NCBI RefSeq assembly: GCF_900101615.1
Contig: NZ_FMZX01000008.1
Span: forward strand, 62,001 to 126,000
Direction of reading: 5' to 3'
Length of the DNA stretch: 64,000 bases
Source: Belnapia rosea
GTDB lineage: Bacteria > Pseudomonadota > Alphaproteobacteria > Acetobacterales > Acetobacteraceae
In this document: positions 42,401-51,568 of the stretch, piece after piece
How positions within the stretch are numbered: position 1 is the first letter of the stretch
How the letters are laid out: every line of letters starts with the position of its first letter
Position numbers and translations under genes: made by a program
The notes under the pieces: model-generated
What the model was told of the DNA's origin: nothing
Database searches by the model: none
The model's input: only the letters and a program-made list of their open reading frames with translations

Positions 42401-44058
42401 GCGCCGCTGCCGCCAGCCTCGCCGCCACTGCCGCCCAGGCGGAGAGCCGGATCGGCGCCCTCGCACCGCAGCTCGACCGCCTCGGCACCGAACGGGCCGA
42501 GGCGGAGGCCGCCCTCGCCACGCTGCGCGAGGCCCTGGCCGCCCTGCCCGATCTCGATGCCCTGCGCGCCGCCGCCGAGGCCGCCCGCCGCCGCGAGGCC
42601 GAGAGCCTGGCCGCCGAGGCCACCGCACGGGAAGCGCGCGGCAGGGCGGAGGGCTCGTTGCAGGCCGCCCGCGACGAGGCCGCCCGCCTCACCGCCGCCG
42701 CCGCCCAGGCGGACAGCCAAGTAGCCGCCCTGGCCCCGCAGCTCGACCGGATCACGGCGGAAGCAGCGGAGGCCGGGGCGGCTCTCGACCGCGCCCGCGC
42801 CGCCCAGGCCGGGCTGCCCGATCTCGGCAGCGTCCGCGCCGGGGTGGAATCAGCGCGCGGGGCGCTCTCCACCGCGCGTAGCCAGGAAGGCGCGGCACTC
42901 GAGGCCCAGGCCGGGCTGCGGGCGGAGCGCGAGCGCCTGGCCACCCGGCGCGCCGCCATCGCCGCCGAGGGTAAGGATTGGGCGACCCGTCGCACCGATG
43001 CCGCCGGCCGGCTGGAAGAACTCCGCCAACGTGCCGCCGAGGCGCGGGAAGCGCGGGACGAGCTCGCCGAATTGCCGGAGGCCGCCGCCGCCCGCCGCCG
43101 CCAGGCCGGCGCCGTGCTGGCCGAGGCGGAGGCAGCCCATGCCATGGCGGCCACCGCCCTCGCCGCCGCCGAGACCGAACGCCACGCCGCCGCCGAAGCC
43201 CGGCGCGCCGCCGATGCCGCCTTCGCCGCCGCCCGCGAGGCGCAGCTCCGCGCCGAGGGCGCCGCCAGCCAGGCCGAGGCCGCCGCCGCCGCGGTGGAGG
43301 AGCGCGTCACGGAGCGGCTCGGCGAAGGGGCCGAGCTGCCGGCGCCGGAGGAGCTCTCGGACACCGCCGAGGACCGGGCACGCCGCAAGCTGGAACGCCT
43401 GGCCCGCGAGCGCGAGGAGATGGGCCCGGTCAACCTCCGCGCCGATGTCGAGATGGAGGAGATCGAGACCCGCATCGCCACCATCACGCGGGAGCGGGAG
43501 GAGATCGGCACCGCCATCGCCAAGCTGCGCGGCTCGATCGGCGCCCTGAACCGCGAGGGGCGGGAGCGGCTGCGGACGATCTTCGACCGGGTGAACACCG
43601 AGTTCCAGAGCCTGTTCGGCCGGCTCTTCGGCGGCGGGCGGGCGCATCTGGCCCTGGTCGGCTCGGAGGATGCGCTGGAGGCAGGGCTCGAGATCTATGC
43701 CGAGCCGCCGGGGAAGCGGCTCTCGGCGCTGTCCCTGCTCTCGGGCGGCGAGCAGGCGCTGACCGCGCTGTCCCTCATCTTCGCCGTCTTCCGCTGCCAG
43801 CCGGCGCCGGTCTGCGTGCTCGACGAGGTGGACGCACCGCTCGACGACGCCAATGTCGAGCGGCTCTGCGACCTGCTGGAGGCGATGGCGGCCGAGAGCG
43901 GCACGCGCTTCCTGATCGTCACCCACCATCCGCTGACCATGGCGCGGATGCACCGCCTCTACGGCGTGACGATGCAGGAGCGTGGGGTGAGCCGGCTGCT
44001 CAGCGTCGATCTCGGCCGGGCGGTGGAAATGGTCGAGGGGCAGGCGGCGGCGGAATAG
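39427..44058 (+). CDS. smc: chromosome segregation protein SMC, with enlarged arms
   Basis: This 1543-residue SMC ATPase organises and segregates chromosomes with ScpA/ScpB. The N-terminal ATPase half has GFKSFAEAT and Walker A GIVGPNGCGKSN (residues 57-68). The C-terminal half has LLSGGEQALTALSL, Walker B and the D-loop (VCVLDEVDAPLDDANVERL). The hinge is at about 710-860. Most SMCs are 1150-1200 residues long. The excess lies in two zones flanking the hinge (440-709 and 861-1130), each made of three 90-residue units. A TTG start overlaps the upstream stop, but the first 30 residues are acidic/Pro-rich and poorly conserved, so a later start is possible. Confidence 0.95.
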   Translation: MSEATPEDAPAETPAAEAPADEPRRDAPRATLARLRIAGFKSFAEATLVEVLPGLTGIVGPNGCGKSNVVEALRWAMGETSARSMRGGEMEDVIFAGTATRPGRNLAEVSLYLEEAAGLAPPPHADAPDLEIIRRIARGDGSSFRINGREVRARDVQTMFADIGSGARASAMVSQGRVAAMIGAKPEERRQVLEEAAGISGLRARRHEAELKLRQAETNLGRAEDLLGQLDTQRQSLQRQARQANRYRNLSGLVRGAEAEWLALLRARAQAALAVASAEFARASAATKAAEAEAEAAALRSFAAERGIPAPREAEAVARTALERRRVEAEGLDAEERRAREALAAAEAQLTQIIRDLTHAEAVEGDALAAEARLAREGAALAEAEASLPARLEAAAAALAEATEAARAAERAANTATEEAAAIAARANAASMELAASGERARRLGAQRDALAAEHAAALAACIPPERLATAEAAAGEASSRLEAARTALGEAETARAAAQDAHAAARRETTAAEAEAARTRTALAEAEQRAGRIAAQHARLSADHQAALAGRIAPERLAGAEAAIAAAEAALAEARTRLEAAEATRVTAQEAHATARRRMAEARSGRDRAMAEQTAAAQRAAQARAQHGRLLAERDAARAAAVPPEAVAAARNGAAEAEAALAAALAAVTGAEAGRAAAAARHAEARTAAAEAEADRARATAEVEALSETLAAGAGAGSAAPPVLDAVSVPPGLEAALGVALGEALESPTDPTAARHWCDLPPDPTAPALPEGLVPLASLVVAPPALARALSQIGLLPEGADGAVLQARLAPGQAVVARDGAAWRWDGHTARADAPNPGAVRLQQRNRLAAASARLQEATEAAATASRIRAEAAAAEAAAGTAEAGAREVRRQAEARLAAARAEASRLSAAAAEAESRIGALEPQLARLAEALGEAETAAAAAAEALAGLPAPEAAAAEMQSAARAEAEAGAAEGAARRQRAEAETALQRSRAAAASLAATAAQAESRIGALAPQLDRLGTERAEAEAALATLREALAALPDLDALRAAAEAARRREAESLAAEATAREARGRAEGSLQAARDEAARLTAAAAQADSQVAALAPQLDRITAEAAEAGAALDRARAAQAGLPDLGSVRAGVESARGALSTARSQEGAALEAQAGLRAERERLATRRAAIAAEGKDWATRRTDAAGRLEELRQRAAEAREARDELAELPEAAAARRRQAGAVLAEAEAAHAMAATALAAAETERHAAAEARRAADAAFAAAREAQLRAEGAASQAEAAAAAVEERVTERLGEGAELPAPEELSDTAEDRARRKLERLAREREEMGPVNLRADVEMEEIETRIATITREREEIGTAIAKLRGSIGALNREGRERLRTIFDRVNTEFQSLFGRLFGGGRAHLALVGSEDALEAGLEIYAEPPGKRLSALSLLSGGEQALTALSLIFAVFRCQPAPVCVLDEVDAPLDDANVERLCDLLEAMAAESGTRFLIVTHHPLTMARMHRLYGVTMQERGVSRLLSVDLGRAVEMVEGQAAAE
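40744..41553 (+). repeat. three 90-residue coiled-coil repeats, SMC N-terminal arm
   Basis: This covers residues 440-709 of SMC. The same anchors recur exactly 90 residues apart: AQR/AQH/AQH at 446, 536 and 626, and IPPERL/IAPERL/VPPEAV at 463, 553 and 643. Units are 270 bases each and diverged at DNA level, so the duplication is old. The zone ends at the hinge. Confidence 0.75.
42007..42816 (+). repeat. three 90-residue coiled-coil repeats, SMC C-terminal arm
   Basis: This covers residues 861-1130 of SMC. Anchors recur exactly 90 residues apart: GALEPQL/GALAPQL/AALAPQL at 920, 1010 and 1100, and LPAP/LPDL/LPDL at 950, 1040 and 1130. Unit length and number equal those of the N-terminal arm, as needed for the antiparallel arms to stay in register. 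Confidence 0.75.
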
Positions 44059-44062
44059 GCGG

Positions 44063-45145
44063 TCAGCCCTCCCTGGCGCCCACCACCCGGGCCGGGAAGC
44101 GCATCTCGACATGGGTGCCGATGCCGCCGGGGCCTGGCCCGCGGGTGAAGGTGCCGCGGAGCTGCGCCGCCATGCCACGCAGCAGCCGCGTGCCGAGGCC
44201 GGTGCCGAGCGGCCGCGTGCGGCTGCCGGCCGCGGTCTGGTCCTCCGGCGGGGTGCCGGTGCCGTCATCCTCGATGGTCAGCAGGAAATCGCGGTCGAGC
44301 TGGATGAACTGCACCCTCACCCGGCCGGGCCGCTCATCCGGGAAGGCGTATTTCAGCGCATTCGTCACGCACTCGTTCAATACCAGGCCGACCAGGATGG
44401 CGCGTTCCGAATCAATCGGATGGGCCTCCGCCATGGCCGTCAGCACCACCGGCCGCAGCCCTTCGGTGGCATGGGTGCGGGCCAGCTCCATCGCCAGCCC
44501 CTCGATGAAGGTGCGGCTGTCGACCGAGGTCGGGTCGTCCTCATGGATCGCTTCCTGGGCCAGCAGCGTGTGGACGCGGGCCAGCGCCTTGGCATGCTCC
44601 GCCGCCTCGCGCAGCCCGTCCTGCGCGGCGGAGGAGGGCGCGGCCCGGGCCCGGAGCAACAGCAGGGCCACCAGGGACTGCAGGTCGTTCCGGCTGCGGT
44701 GGCGGAATTCCTGCAGCAGCAGGCGCCGCTGGGCATCCGTGCGGGCCAGGGCGGCATGCGCCTCCTGCAGCCGCAGCAGGGTCGCCTGGAAGGCGCCGAT
44801 CACCAGGCCGATGAAGGTGCTGATGACGATGAAGAGGCCGAGCGCCCAGAGCTGCCGCTCATCCTCGACCACCAGGCTGTAGATGGGCGGCAGATAGGCC
44901 CAGACGATCCAGAGGGCCGAGAGGAATGTAGCCAGGAGCGCGGAGCCGCTGCCGAACAGCGTCGCGCTGAACAACACGCCAAGGATCGGCATCAGGAAGC
45001 TGTTCTGGTGCGGCAGGACGTTCCGCAGCGCCTCGCGCAGAACGAAGGCGCTGATGACGACCAGCCCAGTCAGGGAAACTCGCAGCCAGGGCGGCAGGGA
45101 TTGCGCCCGGCCGATGGCCGACATGAATGCCGAGAATGAGATCAT
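44063..45145 (-). CDS. membrane sensor histidine kinase (HisKA_2 type)
   Basis: This 360-residue kinase has a KdpD-like DUF4118 membrane region (three to four helices within residues 20-125, including FLMPILGVLFSATLFG). A short linker follows, then a HisKA_2 dimerisation domain with the phosphoacceptor His in EFRHRSRNDLQSLVALLL and an ATP-binding domain (NECVTNALKYAF, LGTGLGTRLLRGMA). HisKA_2/HWE kinases often act in general stress or light responses. No response regulator is adjacent. The start at 45145 (MISFSAFMSAIG) gives a compact N-terminus; the upstream frame is Arg-rich shadow sequence. Confidence 0.87.
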   Translation of the reverse strand: MISFSAFMSAIGRAQSLPPWLRVSLTGLVVISAFVLREALRNVLPHQNSFLMPILGVLFSATLFGSGSALLATFLSALWIVWAYLPPIYSLVVEDERQLWALGLFIVISTFIGLVIGAFQATLLRLQEAHAALARTDAQRRLLLQEFRHRSRNDLQSLVALLLLRARAAPSSAAQDGLREAAEHAKALARVHTLLAQEAIHEDDPTSVDSRTFIEGLAMELARTHATEGLRPVVLTAMAEAHPIDSERAILVGLVLNECVTNALKYAFPDERPGRVRVQFIQLDRDFLLTIEDDGTGTPPEDQTAAGSRTRPLGTGLGTRLLRGMAAQLRGTFTRGPGPGGIGTHVEMRFPARVVGAREG

Positions 45146-45275
45146 TGCGCCACGAACGATCTCGGCTGCTGAGAGACGCCTCACCGCGCGATTTCGTGAA
45201 ACACCAACCCGGCCGGCAGCGGTCCGGGTGATCGCGGCGCTTGATCTTCCAGCCACCGGCGCGCGTTGTGCCGGC

Positions 45276-47141
<1,866 letters not shown>

Positions 47142-47226
47142 GGCAGGATGGTGTGGTGCCATCGCATGACCGGGGCATGAATCGCGTGAAAAGCGCCCGC
47201 CACTGCCGATAGCGGCGCGCGGTGGA

Positions 47227-47255
47227 TTGACACTCCGCGGGGGGGGCCTTACGAG
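47227..47255 (+). promoter_or_regulatory. sigma70-type promoter of the atp F0 operon
   Basis: TTGACA (47227-47232), a perfect -35 hexamer, is followed after 17 bases by TACGAG (47250-47255), a weak -10. Transcription would begin near 47262, about 32 bases before the atpI GTG, where GGAGGAGCGAGG provides a strong ribosome binding site. Confidence 0.5.
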
Positions 47256-47293
47256 CCCGATGCCTTCCGCCGGGGTCCGACGGAGGAGCGAGG

Positions 47294-47590
47294 GTGAACG
47301 AGCGAGACGACTTCGAGCGGCGACTTCGGGAGGCACGGACCCGTCAGGGTCTCGACAAGCCGGCCGAGGGCGCCAGTGGGGGTCTCCCGCCCGGTCCCAT
47401 GGGGATCGGGTTCCGCGTCGGCGTTGAACTGGTCTCGGCCCTTGTGGTCGGGGTCGGGATCGGGCTGCTGCTGGACCGATGGCTCGGGACGAAGCCCTGG
47501 CTTTTCCTGCTGTTCTTCGTGGCGGGCGCCGCTGCCGGAATCATGAACATCTACAGGCTGTTCAACCCGCGCAGTGGCCGGAAGATTTGA
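47294..47590 (+). CDS. atpI: ATP synthase protein I (AtpI)
   Basis: This 98-residue membrane protein assists assembly of the c-ring and divalent-ion handling for ATP synthase. A hydrophilic N-terminus (NERDDFERRLREAR) precedes two helices (VELVSALVVGVGIGLLLDRW and FLLFFVAGAAAGIMNIYRLF), the AtpI/Fe-S-assembly-like layout. It has a GTG start with a strong GGAGGAG site. It is the first gene of the F0 operon. Confidence 0.88.
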   Translation: MNERDDFERRLREARTRQGLDKPAEGASGGLPPGPMGIGFRVGVELVSALVVGVGIGLLLDRWLGTKPWLFLLFFVAGAAAGIMNIYRLFNPRSGRKI

Positions 47591-47609
47591 CGCGACGGGA
47601 GAGGCAGCA

Positions 47610-48368
47610 GTGGCCGCTGAAGGCAAAGCTATCGACGCGCTGAGCCAGTTCGAGCTGGTGCCGTTCATGGGCGCCCTCGGCGAGTCCGTGCGCTTCAGCC
47701 AATCCAATGCGCATATGCTGCTGGCCTTCGGCCTGATCGCGGCGCTGATGATCTGGGGCACGGCGAAGCGCGCCATCATCCCCGGCCGGCTGCAGGCCCT
47801 GGCCGAGAGCGGCTACGAATTCGTCCACGGCATCGTCGAAGGCCAGGTGGGTACGGAGGGCAAGCGCTACTTCCCCTTCGTCTTCTCGATCTTCATGTTC
47901 GTCCTCTTCGGCAACATGCTCGGCCTGCTGCCCTACGCCTTCACCTTCACCAGCCATATCGCGGTGACCTTCGCCCTCGCCGCGCTGGTCTTCGTCGTGG
48001 TGACGGTGGTGGCGCTGGCCATCCACGGCACGCATTTCTTCAGCTACTTCTTCCCGGAGGGTGCGCCCAAGGCGCTCGCCCCGCTGATCATCCCGATCGA
48101 GATCATCTCCTATCTCTCGCGGCCGATCAGCCTCTCCGTCCGTCTCTTCGCCAACATGGTGGCCGGTCACGTCATGCTGAAGGTGTTCGGCACCTTCGTC
48201 GTCATGATCGGCTCGGCTGCCGGCGTGCTGGGCCTCATCGGCGCAGTGCTGCCCATGGCGATGAATGTTGCCCTGGTCGGGTTCGAGATCCTGGTCGCCT
48301 TCCTGCAGGCCTATGTCTTCGCCATCCTGACCAGCATCTACCTGCACGACGCGGTGCACCTGCACTAA
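47610..48368 (+). CDS. atpB: ATP synthase F0 subunit a
   Basis: This 252-residue proton-channel subunit shows the essential arginine in SVRLFANMVAGHVMLKVF and the C-terminal helix FLQAYVFAILTSIYLHDA. Five to six helices are present. The GTG start at 47610, with GGGAGAGG upstream, gives an N-terminus typical of alphaproteobacterial subunit a (IDALSQFELVPFMG). An upstream in-frame ATG at 47574 overlaps atpI and is less likely. Confidence 0.96.
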   Translation: MAAEGKAIDALSQFELVPFMGALGESVRFSQSNAHMLLAFGLIAALMIWGTAKRAIIPGRLQALAESGYEFVHGIVEGQVGTEGKRYFPFVFSIFMFVLFGNMLGLLPYAFTFTSHIAVTFALAALVFVVVTVVALAIHGTHFFSYFFPEGAPKALAPLIIPIEIISYLSRPISLSVRLFANMVAGHVMLKVFGTFVVMIGSAAGVLGLIGAVLPMAMNVALVGFEILVAFLQAYVFAILTSIYLHDAVHLH

Positions 48369-48423
48369 GCACCACCGTCGCTCAGACCTTCCGCAACCAC
48401 ACCACCCCTGAAGGGACACTCAC

Positions 48424-48648
48424 ATGGAAGTCGCTGCCGCCAAGGCCCTCGGGGCCGGTATCGCCGTCATCGCGCTGTTCGGCGTCGGTCTCGGGATCGG
48501 CAACATCTTCTCCTCGCTGATCACCAGCGTGGCCCGCAACCCGGCCGCCCGCGACGCCGTCTTCCCGATCGGCATTCTCGGCTTCGCGTTGACGGAAGCG
48601 GTGGCGCTCTTCGCCCTGCTGATCGCCTTCCTCATCCTCTTCACCTGA
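48424..48648 (+). CDS. atpE: ATP synthase F0 subunit c
   Basis: This 74-residue hairpin proteolipid forms the rotor ring. Two helices flank the polar RNP loop (R38-N39-P40), and the proton-binding carboxylate is E58 in [14 protein letters not shown] Glu, not Asp, and the absence of the Na+ ligand pattern indicate H+ coupling. The product is needed in about ten copies, consistent with the hairpin directly downstream that could raise its share of the transcript. Confidence 0.97.
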   Translation: MEVAAAKALGAGIAVIALFGVGLGIGNIFSSLITSVARNPAARDAVFPIGILGFALTEAVALFALLIAFLILFT

Positions 48649-48661
48649 GCATTGCCTGAGG

Positions 48662-48693
48662 GAAGCCGACCGGCCGGGTGGCCGGTCGGCTTC
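48662..48693 (+). terminator. 14-bp perfect hairpin between atpE and atpF'
   Basis: GAAGCCGACCGGCC and GGCCGGTCGGCTTC form a perfect stem on a GGGT loop, 14 bases after the atpE stop. No T-run follows, so it is unlikely to terminate fully. A 3'-end stabiliser or partial attenuator that gives more atpE than downstream mRNA is the likely role. Confidence 0.6.
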
Positions 48694-48721
48694 GCCCGTT
48701 CGGCATGCAAGGGAGACGAGC

Positions 48722-49324
48722 ATGAAGAAGACCATCCGGATCGCGACGCTGCTCTCGCTCGTCGCCCTGCCCGCCATGGCGCAGGTGGCGTCCGAGCATC
48801 CGGGCGCGACCAGCAGCGCCGGCATGCCGCAGCTGGATTTCGGCAATCCCTGGACGATCGCGCAGGTCGTCTGGATGCTGATCATCTTCGGCGCCCTCTA
48901 CTACGTGATGGCGCGTTACGCGCTGCCGCAGGTGGAAGGTGTGCTGGCGGCGCGGCGGGCGCGGATCGAGGGCGACCTCGAAACCGCCCAGGCCGCGAAG
49001 CAACGGGCCGATGCGGCGATGGCCGAACACCAGGCCGCCACCGCCCGCGCCCGGGCCGAGGCGCAAGCCGCGATCAACGCCGCCACCCAGAAGGCCCAGG
49101 CCGAGGCCGCTACGCGCGCCGAGGCACTGAACGCCAAGCTCGCCGCCCAGATCGCGGCGGCCGAGACGCAGATCGCCACGGCACGGGACAATGCCATGGG
49201 CGCCCTGCGCCAGGTGGCGACCGACACCGCGGACGCGCTCGTCACCCGGCTCATCGGCCAGGGCGACAGCGCTGGCGTGGCCGCGGCGGTCGATCGTGAA
49301 CTGGCGGCACGGGGGCAGGCCTGA
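48722..49324 (+). CDS. atpF2: ATP synthase F0 subunit b'
   Basis: This 200-residue peripheral-stalk subunit is of the b' type found in photosynthetic and alphaproteobacterial enzymes. An N-terminal segment (KKTIRIATLLSLVALPAMAQ) and a membrane helix (IAQVVWMLIIFGALYYVMA) precede a long Ala/Gln/Glu-rich coiled coil. Its stop overlaps the atpF start (TGATG). The extra hydrophobic N-terminus may be a cleaved leader. Confidence 0.93.
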   Translation: MKKTIRIATLLSLVALPAMAQVASEHPGATSSAGMPQLDFGNPWTIAQVVWMLIIFGALYYVMARYALPQVEGVLAARRARIEGDLETAQAAKQRADAAMAEHQAATARARAEAQAAINAATQKAQAEAATRAEALNAKLAAQIAAAETQIATARDNAMGALRQVATDTADALVTRLIGQGDSAGVAAAVDRELAARGQA

Positions 49325-49830
49325 TGGAGCACCACTACGAACACTTCTGGCTCGACCCGAAATTCTGGGTCGCGGTCAGCTTCGTCATCTTCGTCCTGCT
49401 CGTCGGGCGGATGGCCTGGGCGCGCATCACCAGCATGCTGGACGCGAAGGCGGATCGCGTGCGGGCCGAGCTGGCCGAGGCCTCCCGCCTCAGGGTGGAG
49501 GCGGAGGCGCTGCTGAAGCAGGCCGAGGCCGAGCGCGCCGCGGCACTGACCGAGGCGCAGGACCTGCTGGCCCGCGCGCAGACGGAAGCCCAGCGCGTGG
49601 CCGAGTCCTCCGCAGCCGAGGCCGAGGCCTCCGCCAAGCGGCGGGAGCGAATGGCGCTGGACCGCATCGCCGCGGCGGAAGCCGGGGCAGTGGCCGAGGT
49701 GCGTGGTGCGGCGACGGATGTCGCAATCGCCGCGGCGCGCAACGTCATCGCCGAGCGGATCGACGCCAAAGCGGATGCGGCTCTGATCGACAGCGCGGTG
49801 GCGGGGCTTCCGGCCAAGCTGCGCGCCTGA
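49324..49830 (+). CDS. atpF: ATP synthase F0 subunit b
   Basis: This 168-residue peripheral-stalk subunit has one membrane helix (FWVAVSFVIFVLLVGRMAW) followed by a long amphipathic coiled coil with the usual DAKADRVRAELAEA start. It pairs with b' to hold the F1 head, whose genes are not in this window. It is the last gene of the operon; an intrinsic terminator follows. Confidence 0.95.
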   Translation: MEHHYEHFWLDPKFWVAVSFVIFVLLVGRMAWARITSMLDAKADRVRAELAEASRLRVEAEALLKQAEAERAAALTEAQDLLARAQTEAQRVAESSAAEAEASAKRRERMALDRIAAAEAGAVAEVRGAATDVAIAAARNVIAERIDAKADAALIDSAVAGLPAKLRA

Positions 49831-49858
49831 GACCAGGGCTCACCTGCTGATTGTTGCG

Positions 49859-49884
49859 AACGGAGGCTGAAAGGCCTCCGTTTT
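49859..49884 (+). terminator. rho-independent terminator of the atp operon
   Basis: AACGGAGGC (49859-49867) pairs with GCCTCCGTT (49874-49882) on a six-base loop and is followed by TTGCTTT. It is 29 bases after the atpF stop codon. Confidence 0.8.
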
Positions 49885-49950
49885 GCTTTGCGGGCCCGGT
49901 TGGCCGGGTTAGCTTCCACCCCTTCGATCGCGCTGGGAGACCAAGCAACA

Positions 49951-51525
49951 ATGCGCCGTTTCGCCCTGGCTGCCGCCCTGCTTTGCGGCACCGCCCTTTG
50001 CGCCCAGGCCCAGACCTTCCGCTGGGCCAATGACGGCGACGTCAACTCGATGGACCCCTATACCCGGCAGGAAACCTTCCTCCTCGCCTTCGGCTCCAAT
50101 TTCTACGAGCCATTAGTGCGCCGAAACCAGCAGATGCAGCCGGAGCCGGCGCTGGCCGAGCGCTGGGAGCAGCCTTCGCCGACCGTCTGGCGCTTCCACC
50201 TCCGCCAGGGCGTGAAGTTCAGCGACGGTACGCCCTTCACCGCTGATGACGTCGTCTTCAGCGCCCAGCGCGCCCGCGCCCCCGGCTCCAACGTCCAGTC
50301 CGTGCTGGCCTCGGTGAAGGAGATCCGCAAGGTCGACGACCACACGGTGGAGTTCGAGACGCACCAGCCGAACCCCATCCTGATCCAGGAGATCACCAAC
50401 TGGGGCATGTTCTCCCGCGCCTGGTCCGAGAAGAACAACGCGACGCGCCCGGCCGACCTCACCTCGCGCGAGGAGAATTTCGCCACCCGCAACGCCATGG
50501 GCACCGGCCCCTTCCTGCTGGTGAGCCGGGAGCCCGACCGCCGCACCGTGCTGCAGCCCAACCCGAATTGGTGGGACAAGCCGGTCCACAACCTCCAGCG
50601 CGTCGAGCTGAACATCATTGCCAATGACGCGACGCGCGTCGCGGCGCTGCTCTCGAACGAGGTGGACTTCCTCTACACCGTGCCGCCCCAGGACGTGACG
50701 CGCATCTCCAGCACCCAGGGCGTGCGCATCATCCAGGGGCCGGAGCTGCGCACTGTCTTCCTCGGCCTGGACCAGATGCGGCCGCAGCTGCTGAAGTCTG
50801 ACGTGCAGGGCAAGAACCCCTTCCAGGATGTGCGGGTGCGCCGCGCCATGCTGCTGGCGATCGACATGACCGCCATCCAGCGCACCGTCATGCGCGGCCA
50901 GTCGCGGCCCTCGAACCTGCTCTACGGCCCGGGCGTGAACGGCTTCGTCGAGGCGGATGACGTGCGCCCGGCGGTCAATGTCAACGAGGCGAAGCGGCTA
51001 CTGACCGAGGCCGGCTACCCGAACGGCTTCGGCGTGACGCTGGACTGCCCGAACGACCGCTACGTCAATGACGAGGCGATCTGCACGGCGGCCGTCTCCA
51101 TGCTCGCCCGCATCGGCATCCGGGTGACGCTGAACGCCCAGACCCGTGCCCGCTTCTTCGCCGAGGTGAACGCGCCGCGGTACAACACCAGCTTCTACAT
51201 GCTGGGCTGGACGCCCACGACCTCGGATGCGCACAACTCGCTCTACAGCCTGGCGGGCTCGCGCAACGGCACGCGCGGCGTGTTCAACAACGGCGGCTAT
51301 GCCAACGCCCAGTTCGACACCCTGGTCGACCAGATCGCGGTGGAGACGGACCCGGCCAAGCGCCAGGCGATGATCAGCCAGGCGAGCAAGATCCTGCAGG
51401 ACGATGTCGCCTACATCCCGCTGCACCAGCAGCAGATCGTCTGGGCGGCGCGGCAGGGCGTCGAGGTGCCGCAGACGGCGGACAACTACATCCAGCTCCG
51501 CTTCGTGCGGATGCCGGCGCGATAA
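49951..51525 (+). CDS. ABC-type peptide/nickel-like substrate-binding protein (family 5)
   Basis: This 524-residue periplasmic binding protein of the DppA/OppA family starts with a Sec signal peptide (MRRFALAAALLCGTALCAQA, cut near AQAQ). Family marks are LRQGVKFSDGTPFTADDVVF and VRVRRAMLLAIDMTAIQ. The ligand may be a dipeptide or similar; the family is broad. No permease or ATPase genes follow, which is unusual for this family. A strong terminator ends the gene, so it is monocistronic. Confidence 0.9.
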   Translation: MRRFALAAALLCGTALCAQAQTFRWANDGDVNSMDPYTRQETFLLAFGSNFYEPLVRRNQQMQPEPALAERWEQPSPTVWRFHLRQGVKFSDGTPFTADDVVFSAQRARAPGSNVQSVLASVKEIRKVDDHTVEFETHQPNPILIQEITNWGMFSRAWSEKNNATRPADLTSREENFATRNAMGTGPFLLVSREPDRRTVLQPNPNWWDKPVHNLQRVELNIIANDATRVAALLSNEVDFLYTVPPQDVTRISSTQGVRIIQGPELRTVFLGLDQMRPQLLKSDVQGKNPFQDVRVRRAMLLAIDMTAIQRTVMRGQSRPSNLLYGPGVNGFVEADDVRPAVNVNEAKRLLTEAGYPNGFGVTLDCPNDRYVNDEAICTAAVSMLARIGIRVTLNAQTRARFFAEVNAPRYNTSFYMLGWTPTTSDAHNSLYSLAGSRNGTRGVFNNGGYANAQFDTLVDQIAVETDPAKRQAMISQASKILQDDVAYIPLHQQQIVWAARQGVEVPQTADNYIQLRFVRMPAR

Positions 51526-51535
51526 GGCGAAGTCG

Positions 51536-51568
51536 GGCCCGGGGAGCCTTCTCCCCGGGCCTTCTTTT
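51536..51568 (+). terminator. rho-independent terminator
   Basis: GGCCCGGGGAG (51536-51546) pairs perfectly with CTCCCCGGGCC (51551-51561) on a CCTT loop, followed by TTCTTTT. It ends the family-5 binding-protein gene and directly abuts the stop of the convergent TRAP gene. Confidence 0.85.

Noticed and set aside
39643-42720. 1025-codon minus-strand open frame opposite smc
   Set aside because: Gly-rich mirror of the Ala-rich coiled-coil codons; no initiation signals and no domain.
40744-42816. SMC repeats as an assembly artefact
   Set aside because: Units have diverged strongly at DNA level and the frame is intact, so collapsed or duplicated reads cannot explain them.
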